Source of the DNA: Isoperla grammatica
Taxonomy: Eukaryota; Arthropoda; Insecta; Plecoptera; Perlodidae
DNA length: 64,000 nt
Reading direction: 5' to 3'
Assembly (NCBI GenBank): GCA_945910005.1
Contig: OX246744.1
Coordinates: forward strand, 45,953,850 to 46,017,849
Shown here piece after piece: positions 54,770 through 64,000 of the stretch (the stretch's first letter is position 1; each line of letters starts with the position of its first letter). A model generated the notes under the pieces. It was not told where the DNA came from, ran no database searches, and saw only the letters and a program-made list of their open reading frames with translations. The translations under genes were made by a program, and so were the position numbers.

Positions 54770-55530
54770 CTATTTTGTGGTTATTTCTTAATAAATAAAT
54801 TGAGCTCCTAACGAAATCAGTGTGATTACTCTTCATGATGATTGTCCGTACTTTCTAACAGATCGTATTCATAGTTCCCACGTGACGTCACAGCGGCCAT
54901 GATTGCGACACAATTGATGAGGACCAATCCTAGATCATTGGCAAATACTATTCAAATTTAATAAATAAGCCTATTTTTAAATTTAAAAGTAAACATAAGT
55001 AATACAAAAATAAAAAGTTACCGCACATACCAATGTTATTTAAAAAACAAACTGAATTTTAAAGAATTAAGAATGTATGTGTTCTACCACAACAGCCTTC
55101 AATTGTTTCTCCATGGCAACGTCAAAGTTTGATCACAAATGTGGCCACCACGCGCACGGATGTGACGTGCGTGCAACCTATGAATACATGGATACAGTGC
55201 ATCAACCCTTGAGAACCACCCCGTGTGCAGGTAATTTCAAAACCACTCAGCGGTATCCACTCGACCCCCCCCCCCCCCCCCCCCCTTCATCCACTTCAAA
55301 GCCCTTCATTACGGAGAGATGTCGAGAGGGGGTGGGTGGGGGGGGGGGGGGGGTAAACTACTATAATTGGTCTCGCCGGTCATTTTTCAGTCCGCTCACG
55401 TTTTCCATTCAATCACACAATGTTGGTATCCTTGGAATATCTCTCGCTAGACATTAATCTCTCAACGGACAGGTTGCCAACGTAGGGGGAAGAAACACAC
55501 TTCGTATTCTCACAAGATAGCATAAAAAAA
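54770..55530. other. Stretch with poly-C and poly-G tracts, no gene
   Basis: A TGACGTCA-type site is at 54882. C-run of about 19 at 55265-55284 and G-run of about 16 at 55337-55353. The 126-codon ORF spanning them depends on these runs and shows no family features. Confidence 0.55.
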
Positions 55531-55534
55531 ATAA

Positions 55535-55792
<258 letters not shown>

Positions 55793-56535
55793 AACAATTT
55801 AATTCTGGTTGATACGCACTCTAATACCTATAAAATTTCAAAATTTCAAATTTCCCATCTATTGATCTATTCAAATAATTGAATGGCGTCGCCCCCCCCC
55901 CCCCCCCCCCCCCCAACAGGGATACAAATAATTAAAATAAAGAAAATGAGAATAGGGACATCTATTCTACCCGGCGCCTCCACCAAATATTAAAACTTTT
56001 ATCAAACATTTTGAAACCTACAACAGAGTCGATAAAGGAGTTTCCACGTTATGTGAACTTCTTTATTGGTAGGAAATAAGAAGAATTATTTTTTTATTCA
56101 CAGTGCACTTCCGAATTCTTGCCCATTTACAAGGCAACTGATTATAGCTAGTAGGCCTACACTACATTTAAAATTCACAATTACAACATTTTTTACGAGT
56201 AAACTTATAAAAGTCAATATACTTGGAGACAACGGCTGGCGCGGTTTCCTATTGTCCGTAGAGTAGAATACTTTGCTATGAGTGGAATTAATAGAATGGC
56301 TTCGAGAAATAGGCCATGACAGTAAGGTATGTTGAAGGCCCCCTGCTTGCGAGTAATTCCTACTCTTTGGGGGCCAGATCTATGTATTATAATAAGTATT
56401 TCTTGTATTCATATTGAAAATAAATAAATAAATAAATAAATAAATAAATATACTACACCATCAATTCAGAAGATCTAGGGCTCAACTCCAGGTTCGGGCA
56501 TGGATTTTTTTTACTTTTGAACTTGACTTAAATCT
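55793..56535. other. AT-rich stretch without a recognisable gene
   Basis: C-run of about 22 at 55893-55913, (AAAT)n at 56420-56450. Nothing coding recognised. Confidence 0.5.
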
Positions 56536-56539
56536 GTCA

Positions 56540-56917
56540 CTATGATAAATAAAAATAAATTCGCATTTATAGAGTCTACCCACTCAGTAACAAGACTGAT
56601 TTTCAGTGGGGGACTTTAATTTAAAGCGACTTAACCAACCATGTAGGCTCTGAACACCATCGACGAGTGAGCGATAACCAATCAAAGATCGATATGTCAA
56701 ATATGAATCAGTGATTGGATAGTGCGAACACCTGCGGACAAATGCCAGAATCAACAAGGCCGATTCAGAACAACTTTGAATTTATTGAGTGCTTCGTTGC
56801 TAGGACGGTTCCAAAGTCACCGTTTACTTATTCCAAAGCCAAGAAGTGATGGAATTGAATCCATATTAGAAGCTAAAAAACGTCTGCATGAAGCGGGATT
56901 TGATCCCGGTACTGATA
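56540..56917 (-). mobile_element. SINE-A copy, near full length with degraded head
   Basis: Reverse orientation from the tail at 56540. Body with the usual motifs, then atattagaagctaaaaaacg and a reversed B-box (gggatttgatcccggtac) at 56899-56916; the rest of the tRNA-like head is lost. Confidence 0.85.
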
Positions 56918-56936
56918 GGAACTGTTGTAAGTCTAT

Positions 56937-57062
56937 ATGTAAGTGGTGGATTTAGAGCCGTTGTAACAACGAAGCACATAATGAATGGTATAAATATCTC
57001 CCACTGAAAATCGTTCTTGTAATTGAGTGGGTAGACTATAAATACAAATGTATTAATTTAAT
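56937..57062 (+). mobile_element. Degenerate SINE-A remnant
   Basis: tttagagccgttgtaacaac, gaagcacataatgaa, then ctcccactgaaaatcgttc and attgagtgggtagactata: an internally deleted, diverged copy. Confidence 0.6.
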
Positions 57063-57118
57063 TTAACTGAAACACTGTATATAGATTTGTTGAAACGCCC
57101 ATACAAGGAAAGTGATTA

Positions 57119-57545
57119 GGTGGCTCATTGGTCCAGTGGTTAGCATCCCTGCTTCCAATGCAGAAGGTCCCGGGTTCAAATCCCGGATCAGGCTGAAGTT
57201 TTTTCACTTCTAATATGTATTCAGTTCCATTACTTCTTGTCTTAGGAATAAGTAAACGGTGACTTTGGAGCCTTCCTAGCAACGAAGCACTCAATAATTT
57301 CAAAGTTGTTCTGAATCGGCCTTGTTGATTCTGGCATCTGTCCGCAGGTGTTCGCACTGTCCAATCACTGATTCATATGTTTCGTACTTGAAATATCGAT
57401 CTTTGATTGGTTATCTGTCACTCGTCGATGGTGTTTGGAGCCTACAGGGTTGGTTTAGTCGCTTTAGATTAAAGTCCCCTACTGCAAATCAGTTTCGTTA
57501 CTGAGTGGGTAGACTCTATAAATACGAATTTATTTATTTATTTTA
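57119..57545 (+). mobile_element. SINE-A, best full-length copy
   Basis: Head ggctcattggtccagtggtt + agcatccctgcttccaatgc + agaaggtcccgggttcaaat + cccgg resembles a tRNA, closest to tRNA-Gly(TCC) by eye. It has box A (tggtccagtggttag) and box B (ggttcaaatccc) for Pol III. The 427-bp element then follows the family body and ends in actctataaatacgaattta and (TTTA)n. This is the reference copy for the family in the window. Confidence 0.9.
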
Positions 57546-57549
57546 TCAT

Positions 57550-58560
57550 TTATTTAAGTTTTGTAGATCGCGTGTGCGGAAGAGTCATATGTCTGCATCG
57601 ATCGGAGTTAAGTAATATGACGATGGTGAGTCATAAATACGTAAACAAAACAGTGTCTTACACTCTCATGATTTATGACTGCATGACTTACAAACCAGCC
57701 GGTACCAAGGTCAGTTCCAGGAATTATTCGACTTCGGACGTAACTACAGGCTGACCTTGAATGAATTATTTACGGTTACGATATTTCGACATCGAGTAAA
57801 ATTGTATTCCGGTTATGTAGACAGTCCTTCAAAGTTGGTGATGTGAATATATGTGTTTTGAACTGTGTGCTGCTAAACTTTCGTTAGAATTTACAGGATG
57901 GTTTGCAGGTTTTATTTTCGTAACGGTTTTACTTAGGATCGCTACCATTGGCCGGATTTATAAAACGTCGCCTCTCATTGGCTGGGCTAAGAATTTTAGG
58001 TGTAAGAGCTAACGTTGCTATGGTTTCCTTATAGGAAGTGTGTAATGCTTTTGGCTTGATTTGATTTTGTTAATAGACCGTCAGAACACCAACAGCTGAC
58101 AGGTTTTAGTGCAGGTGTATTGTATTGTTTATATACTTATTTATCTAGTTTTTGCTTAATTTTAGTTTAGGTCGGCTTTCGTTTTGTCTTTGAAGCTGTG
58201 CTTTTTACTGCTTACTAATTATGCATGTAAATAAATAAATGAATACATGAATTAATGAATGAATGAGTGAATGAATTGAATGAATTAATGAATAAATAAA
58301 TGCAATAAAATACATCTCTCTTACTTCATAAAACTTGTGGACAAAAGTAAAAACCAATAGATTAAATGATTTTAATTTTAGAAGAATTGAGTTAAAACTG
58401 TATTCAAGAAGAAAATAAAATATCACTGTTCGTAATATTGTCAATCTGAGAAAGGATAACTTGGGAAAGAAGACCTATGAAGTTATTGTTGCTCAAAGTA
58501 AATCGTTGAACCTTGCTACAGAAGCTGTCGACTCTCATTTGAGCATCACAGCTTAAACTA
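57550..58560. other. Sequence upstream of the odorant receptor gene
   Basis: No other exon recognised. (GAAT)n-like repeats lie at 58245-58300. The receptor's promoter and 5' UTR should be in its right part, but no TATA box or initiator stands out. Confidence 0.45.
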
Positions 58561-58563
58561 AAG

Positions 58564-60273
58564 ATGGACACCCTAGTCTCGCTGTTGGCGAGAGTTGACA
58601 AGGGTAACGAGAACAAGCCTATTGACACGAACGTTCTTACTGACTTAGTAAGAGTCTGGGGATATTGCGGTACGTACACTTACACTTGTATTGTATTTAT
58701 TGTATTGTATTGTATTGTATTTGTATTGTATTTACTGTGTGTATTGAAAAAATGCTATAGTAGTCATATTTATGACAAGCATCTATAATTGTCTGTTTAT
58801 ATTGTCCCAAATGTAAATCAAACTATGTCTTTCTGTAATGAATGTAATGTTTTTTTGTTCCAATCAATGTTTTCGTTTAGCAGATGTTCTTAATATCTTT
58901 TGTTATGTGATAGTTCTGGACACCTTTCACACCTAATTAAGAACATCTGCAAAACTTATTTATCTATTGGAACAAAAAACCATTCAAAAGAAAGAGCATT
59001 ACATTCTCTATTCGCGGAAATATTTTGATTTTCTTTTGGGACAAATTAATGCAATTCTTACGGACCGAAATTGGGCGTTCCGCAAGGCAGGTAAACATAG
59101 CCTTAAGTAATTATTTAAGCATGCGAGCAGCATTCCATACGGGCCGGACGCTTCATTATTCCAAACAAGGGATACTCTTAAAGAATTTTAAAAAATCCAT
59201 GCATTTGTGTTTCAGGAATGTGGCCCGTAAACTACACAGGAAGATTTCCTCACTTCTACCCCCGAATCATGATAGTCTCCTTCAGCCTTCTGATTGGCTG
59301 GTTCGGACTACATCTCACCGGAAATGGCAACGGCATTGTTGTGTTCCTGGATCAAATGCACTTCCTGGCCTTGGTGGCGATAGCTCTGGTGAAAACACTG
59401 GCCAATGTCTATCAGCCAAAGAGCTTGAAGAAGTTGTGCGACGACCTTGCGGCTCTGTGTGAAGGTCAACTCAATGAGGGATCCCCACAAGTCAGGTCTA
59501 TCTTATGGAGGACCAAACTGTTGTCTAAGTTCTTTGCCGTGTATCTACCGGTCTTTTGTCACGTCTTGCTGGGTTTCTTTGTAGTGTCTTTGACTGGAGT
59601 GATTATCGTCACAAAGAAACCTCTTTTAAGGTGAGGAATAACCTTCAGTATTTATCCTCGGGATAACTTGTTTTCACCATACCAATTGGAAATGTGCTTA
59701 TCCCGATGATACGTTTATCTAGAACCTTATCCCCAGATCCTAATCTCGGGCCTTAAAGACCATTTTTCACTCCTAGATCACAGCAACAAGCATTGGTGTC
59801 CGTAAAGCACTATGCACGTTTTTTATGTTTTACACACTCTTTTTATCTTTAAAAAATCACAATAATGTGTGAAAAGTAAATATTTTATTCTAGATTGTGA
59901 GAGTCTTCAAATAACAAATATATCCGACTACCATTCTTTAATTTTTAGGGTGTTTTTGTGTAATTTTCCAGACACATAGTAGTTTTTATGTTTTAATAAC
60001 AAGGAATGATGCTCTCTATTACAGCTGGGTGTACCCATGTGATATATCGCACTCAGTGTGTCTGACAACTGTCATACTGATAGAAATACTGATAGTAGTG
60101 GCCAGCCTTGAGATGATTGGCTTCTCTGACATGCTATTGGCTGAAATACTCTCCCAGACTTGGTCACAGTTCAAGATTCTCAACTACAACATTGAGACTA
60201 TCCGAGGTTACGCTCTGAGGAGCGATATGGAGCAGCCTGGAGCATTGAACAGCTGTGGATCTGCCAGAATAGG
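58564..60273 (+). CDS. Insect odorant receptor, N-terminal half (exons 1-3)
   Basis: Exon 1 58564-58669 (ATG; ends GATATTGCG|gtacgt), exon 2 59216-59630 (tttcag|GA ... TTTTAAG|gtgagg), exon 3 60025-60273 (ttacag|C ... AATAGG|gtaact). Phases 1, 2 and 2 match and give about 256 residues. It opens MDTLVSLLARV, then LTDLVRVWGYCGMWPVN, the amphipathic N-terminus typical of the 7tm_6 family. Hydrophobic helices follow near residues 54-72, 80-96 and 150-175 (exon 2) and 190-215 (exon 3), then FSDMLLAEILSQTWSQF, which belongs to the second extracellular loop region. Such receptors assemble with Orco as ligand-gated channels in sensory neuron dendrites. The usual length is near 400 residues, so the last three helices and pore region are missing here. 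The exact ligand and orthologue are unknown. Intron 1 contains a 70-bp hairpin element; a SINE-A and probably a BEL/Pao element lie downstream of exon 3. Confidence 0.85.
58879..58951. mobile_element. 70-bp hairpin element, copy 2 (in receptor intron 1)
   Basis: cagatgttcttaat at the left, attaagaacatctgc at the right, and ctggacacctttcacacct in between: the inverted counterpart of 23269-23340. Downstream, aagaaagagcattacattct and 'cttacggaccgaaattggg' (59058-59077) also match parts of the 23.3-23.8 kb region, so a larger, internally deleted element may be involved. Confidence 0.75.
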
Positions 60274-60445
60274 GTAACTGCATGGAAGCATTCAAATTAT
60301 TTTACTGGATTAGGCCTAAATTCCTATAATGGATGGTTGTCACACATTCTTTAGATTCAAGATTTAATCTTTTGTAGCTGGACAAGTATTTTCCTAACTT
60401 TTTACTTAGAATCGCTACCATGGACTGGATTTTTAAAAGGATGTC

Positions 60446-60690
60446 AATAAATTCAAAGTCGTTCTGAATCGGCCTTGTTGATTCTGGCATTTGTCCGCAA
60501 GTGTTCGCACTGTCCAATCACTGAACAAATGTTTCGTATTTCAAATATCGATCTTTGATTGGTTATCGCTCACTCGTCGATGGTGTTCGAAGCCTACAGG
60601 GTTGGTTTAGTCGCTTTAAATTAAAGTCCCCCACTGAAAATCAGTTAAGTTACTGAGTGGGTAGACTCTTAATGTCAATTTTTTTTATAT
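60446..60690 (+). mobile_element. SINE-A copy downstream of receptor exon 3
   Basis: Begins aataaattcaaagtcgttct, lacks the tRNA head, ends actgagtgggtagactct + taatgtcaattttttt. It lies 173 bp past the exon 3 donor, in the presumed third intron. Confidence 0.85.
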
Positions 60691-60699
60691 TTATTAGCT

Positions 60700-62260
60700 G
60701 AACTAAGAATTTAAGGGATACGAGCTAAGTTGCTATGGTTTCCTTAGATGCACAGCAAACTATAGAATTTTTTGCCTTAGAAAATCTCAGAAATAAATGT
60801 GAAAGCCATTATACTACTGGCTTCATTCAACATTTTTAACCGTTAAATCTTAAATCATAGGAAAGTGTTTAAACTCAACTTAAAAGTATTTCATTTCGAC
60901 TTGGAAATAATTTCCCTTTAAAAAAAAAACGGCGCAAATAACCAAGATGTTGACGCGCCGTTAAATGCCCAACATTTTTCATTCATTCATTCTTCTCGTT
61001 AAAAAAAAAATAGAGTTGAAAGTGTCTCAAGTACCCTATTTTTGGCGGGAAAAACAAGACACGACGTTCAGGGGCGGAAATTAACGGGCGGCGAGGTCGG
61101 GCCCCCCCCCAGACCTCCATTGCATGATGATCATAACTTTATGTAGTTGTAATCTACTCAGCCTCTAGTTGTTGAAATTGTCCGTGAAAGGGAAACAAAG
61201 CTACAATTGACATAAATTATCTGAAGAGTTTAGTGTGGGCCTTTCACAATAACGACTGGTTGTTAGGGTAGGGACAGCGGGACATGATGTTTTCACGTTA
61301 CAAACAGATTTACACCGTTCTGAGAAACAACGCTTCGTAAACATAAAAGTGGACGCATTTCAAAGTTCAAGGAAAATCATTTAGTTATGTAAGTGGTCAA
61401 TGGGTGGTCGGGTGGGGGTGGCAATTGAAACACGTGTTCGTAGCTCAGTTGTATTAACAAATTTGGCAAGTGACGGAAATCAAATAGGCCTAAGCTTAGT
61501 TCTTGCAAAATATTTGTGCTTCAGTGTGTGCGAGTGTGTGAGCGTTTTTCTGTGGGACAGTTTTCGTTTTATTCCTTGTGTTTGTTAGTTTGAATTGTTA
61601 TTTTACATATATTTTATTCTAGCATGTGGTATTGAAATTGTGCAACTGCTAGCAAGTTCAGTTATGTTTAGAAATGAGCGAGAACAACAAATACAAACAC
61701 AAAACCAGGCTGTCAAAAATATAAAGATAGGGAACGTTCTCTTTTATCGAGTGCGGGCAGTGACCCTAAACAAACAAAATTAGCATTTTTTTTGCTGAGA
61801 GGAAGGTATGTTCGAGTGCGATTAAATCAGCACGTGTTGGTAAAGTAAGTAAACGCGATGAAACGCTGATTAATATAAATAATCTCTGTTCTGGTCTCCC
61901 CACAGTGCAACAAAACATGTGTCCGAATTGTCTAGTGACGTACGAACATTAATTCTCAAGAAGAACTTAATTTTAATTTTGAAAACCAAACTATTACTAA
62001 AACCGGCGTCGATTTAGTCACATCAGTAGCTACTTCAAGCAAAAATGGGGACAGTAAAAATTAATTATTTTTTTGGGGAAAGTTTTCCACAAACAAGGTT
62101 CCTTTTACTAATTAGCGGCCTTTCAACTTATTGCAGTACCAAAAATATGTTCGCTATTATCGAAATTGTTTCCAGCTGCTTGGGCTGCGCCCCAGACCCC
62201 TGCTATTCCGCGCTAGCTCATCTCCACGTAATTACTACTGTTCGCGCCTACCTCTCTAGT
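60700..62260. other. Presumed receptor intron or 3' flank, no confirmed exon
   Basis: An acceptor ctccccacag at 61905 is followed by an open stretch compatible with the exon 3 phase for about 35 codons (begins ATKHVSELSSDVRTL), but it shows none of the receptor family's C-terminal features and ends in a stop near 62016, so I do not call it. A C-run of 10 is at 61101-61110. Confidence 0.4.
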
Positions 62261-62725
62261 TTGTAATTTCATATATAGGTTTAAGTCTCTTCCGGTTGTT
62301 TACGTCACGTCCTTCTACGCCTTTCGCTCTTATCTCGATCTCCCCTCCCCTTGTGACGTATGCATGTTTTCGTGTTTGAGCTGCAATGTGCAGTCCCCAG
62401 TCTAGTTTCATCTCTCCGACGTGCCTGTCATCTCGCCTTCGAACCACTAGCGAACTCCGAGCGTCGAGCTCAACCATTAGTCTACCCGCTGCTGCTTGTG
62501 GTTCGAGCCTCTCTTGAGGCGTTTTTCTTACTCTTTCTTTCTTCTCCTTTCAACCCTGGGTTCTTTATTCTTTTCTTTACCTAGCATACAACTAGTCTCT
62601 GCACTTCGGCATCACGCTATTCTCCACTTCACTGCATTCTCGGTAAGTTCATTTCAAATTATACAGTCCACTTTCAGTTCTTATTATACAATCTTTTCTC
62701 ATTACTTCCCCGCGCTAACATTTTT

Positions 62726-62745
62726 TGGTCCTCCGTCGTCCGAAT
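62726..62745 (+). other. Candidate primer-binding site of the BEL/Pao element
   Basis: tggtcctccgtcgtccgaat follows a T-run after ...cgctaaca (CA at 62719-62720 as a possible LTR end). TGG at the start matches the CCA end of a tRNA, as required for a primer-binding site. The identity of the tRNA was not determined. Confidence 0.35.
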
Positions 62746-63023
62746 CTTCAGCCAGTTATTCCATCAGTCAAAGCTATCTTTATCATTTTCTTTATTTTTT
62801 CTCTCGTCAGTTGCGTCGTCCCGCGCGGACACGTCACTCTCTTCCCTCGCGCTGCAACTCGTCATACAAGTGACGTATTCAACAATACACGTTGTTGTTT
62901 TGACAGTAAGGTCAGTGTGCTCAACTACATTCAGCTGGGTTTACATATAACACTGCTTGTGTTGACGGATTTCTCTCGCGTTTTTTTCCTTCATAATTTC
63001 TTGTGTTTTCCCCTCTGTTCATT

Positions 63024-64000
63024 ATGGATGATCTTGTTTCTGAACAAGAAAAGCTTGTTGCTCAGCGCGAAGTCATTTTTGCGTCTGTCCAACGTACGTA
63101 CAAAGCCTTCGCAAATTTAACACCTGATAACCTACACTTAAATAGGCCTAGGTTCGAGAAGTTGTCGACATTTGACTCGAGTTTTCAGCAGATACAATTG
63201 GCCATCGCGGCCATAAATTCACAACTTACTGCTCCTGCTAAACCCGTCGAAGTTGACAAGGTGTTTGAAAGTTTTGAGACAGTTTTGTACGCAGCACAAT
63301 CTCGTTTTCTTGCTGCTGTCAAATTAAGTGAAAATAGCGCTACACCCGCGGATGTGGCTACAGCTTCTCCTAAGAATTATATTAATCTACCCACAATCGA
63401 TCTTCCCAATTTCTCGGGAGATATTTCGCAATGGACCGAATTTTATTCTCTTTTCAAATCCCTAATTGACGGAAATGATTCACTCGACAACATACAAAAG
63501 TTTCATTACTTGAGAACTTCGTTGTCAGGCGCTGCTCTGACTACTATTTCCGGTTTTCAAATCTCCAATGAAAACTACCCTCTCGCCTTTCAGGCGCTGA
63601 TATCCCGTTATCAGAATAAACGTTTGCTGGCTAGTTTGTATGTGCAGCAACTGCTGGACTTCACACCTCTGAAATCTGCGTCACATGCTAGCTTGCAAAG
63701 TTTTCTCAGCGTGCATCGTAACGCGATTGATGCATTGAAAGCATTAGAATTACCCGACCTAGGTGATTTTTTGTTACTCTCGTTGACCTTGGCTAAGCTC
63801 GACAGTTCAACTCGTAAAGCATTCGAGAACAAACAGTCTTCCCACACTATTCCTAATTACAGTTCGGTGATAAACTTTATCGAAGAACAGTCACGCACAT
63901 TCGAATTATGCTCTGTAGGTAAACCCACTGCGAGTCCTACCAAGGTTTCTTCCCCTGTGAAGAAACTGAATTCATTTATCGCTACTAAAGAAGCCAGTCC
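63024..64000 (+). CDS. Gag-like protein of BEL/Pao retrotransposon (3'-incomplete)
   Basis: Opens at ATG 63024 (MDDLVSEQEKLVAQREVIF) and stays open to the window end, 325 codons so far. Residues about 1-110 are polar and probably coiled; from about residue 120 comes the segment INLPTIDLPNFSGDISQW, then EFYSLFKSLIDGN, IQKFHYLRTSLSGAAL and, near 185, YPLAFQALISRYQN. This is the conserved DUF1759 capsid-like region that precedes the zinc knuckle, protease and reverse transcriptase in BEL/Pao polyproteins. In the element it would form the particle packaging the RNA. No frameshift or stop is visible, so the copy could be young. The alternative, a domesticated gag gene, is possible but less likely next to LTR-like sequence. 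Confidence 0.85.
   Translation, partial: MDDLVSEQEKLVAQREVIFASVQRTYKAFANLTPDNLHLNRPRFEKLSTFDSSFQQIQLAIAAINSQLTAPAKPVEVDKVFESFETVLYAAQSRFLAAVKLSENSATPADVATASPKNYINLPTIDLPNFSGDISQWTEFYSLFKSLIDGNDSLDNIQKFHYLRTSLSGAALTTISGFQISNENYPLAFQALISRYQNKRLLASLYVQQLLDFTPLKSASHASLQSFLSVHRNAIDALKALELPDLGDFLLLSLTLAKLDSSTRKAFENKQSSHTIPNYSSVINFIEEQSRTFELCSVGKPTASPTKVSSPVKKLNSFIATKEAS

Larger units (their letters stand above)
62262..64000 (+). mobile_element. BEL/Pao LTR retrotransposon, 5' part (runs off window)
   Basis: The gag-like ORF at 63024 identifies the element. The 5' LTR should lie upstream of about 62720; its left edge is not fixed because the 3' LTR is outside the window, and 62262 is only a plausible tgta start. 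A pyrimidine-rich region (62500-62580, ctctttctttcttctccttt) may belong to the LTR R/U5 or leader. The element lies in sense orientation behind the receptor exons. Confidence 0.6.

Noticed and set aside
55077..55457. 126-codon ORF spanning poly-C and poly-G runs
   Set aside because: Open only because of homopolymer runs coding for Pro and Gly; unstable and without features.
57121..57190. tRNA-Gly-like gene
   Set aside because: The same head is repeated in several copies joined to a common non-tRNA body; acceptor and D-stems are degraded. It is a SINE head, as are those at 21229, 26634 and 26965.
61906..62017. Possible fourth exon of the odorant receptor
   Set aside because: Acceptor and phase fit, but the peptide lacks the conserved C-terminal receptor motifs and stops after about 35 codons.
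62045..63120. Several ORFs upstream of the gag frame (62045, 62360, 62496, 62725)
   Set aside because: They lie in the presumed LTR/leader of the BEL/Pao element, overlap in different frames and show no domain; the DUF1759-bearing frame starts at 63024.

Overview
This is a eukaryotic, almost certainly insect, nuclear fragment. Three things point there: the 5' exons of an insect-type odorant receptor (7tm_6 family) near 58.6-60.3 kb, a short run of the arthropod telomere motif TTAGG at 12.53 kb, and insect-style CR1/Jockey-group and BEL/Pao retrotransposons. A hemipteran or similar insect is a guess. The background is AT-rich and gene-poor, with many SINEs, palindromic MITEs, minisatellites, microsatellites and long poly-C/poly-G tracts.

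Layout: 0-6 kb holds palindromic MITEs, SINE copies and a 6 x 99-bp minisatellite carrying CCAAT and TGACGTCA motifs. 6.0-9.1 kb holds the 3' part of a gene for a probable single-pass membrane protein I do not recognise. Its transmembrane/juxtamembrane exon is preceded by a 31-bp array of acceptor-like sites and expanded into 10 tandem copies of about 144 bp, each with its own splice donor in the same phase. Its last exon (8675-9079) ends inside another tandem array. 9.5-40 kb is intergenic or intronic sequence with SINEs, hairpins, simple repeats, an RT fragment (22.5-23.2 kb, minus) and an 18-bp minisatellite (38.1-38.9 kb).

40.67-50.25 kb holds two related non-LTR retrotransposon copies, both bordered by (ATT)n tracts. 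The second is split by a 3.7-kb near-perfect palindromic DNA element (45909-49626) with an apparent 3-bp TCA target duplication. That element carries a broken gene of a widespread, poorly characterised protein family with a C-terminal cysteine cluster; the end of the gene is present once in each arm. 51.0-54.23 kb is a GC-rich satellite of about 32 x 101 bp. 54.2-58.5 kb is SINE/MITE/microsatellite sequence. 58.56-60.27 kb holds odorant receptor exons 1-3. From about 62.3 kb a BEL/Pao LTR element begins; its gag-like ORF (63024 on) runs off the window.

Only two host genes are supportable, both partial. There are no operons, rRNA genes, CRISPR arrays or intact tRNA genes; tRNA-like sequences are SINE heads. 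Most of the window is a layered record of insertions and tandem amplifications, some of which act directly on exon structure.
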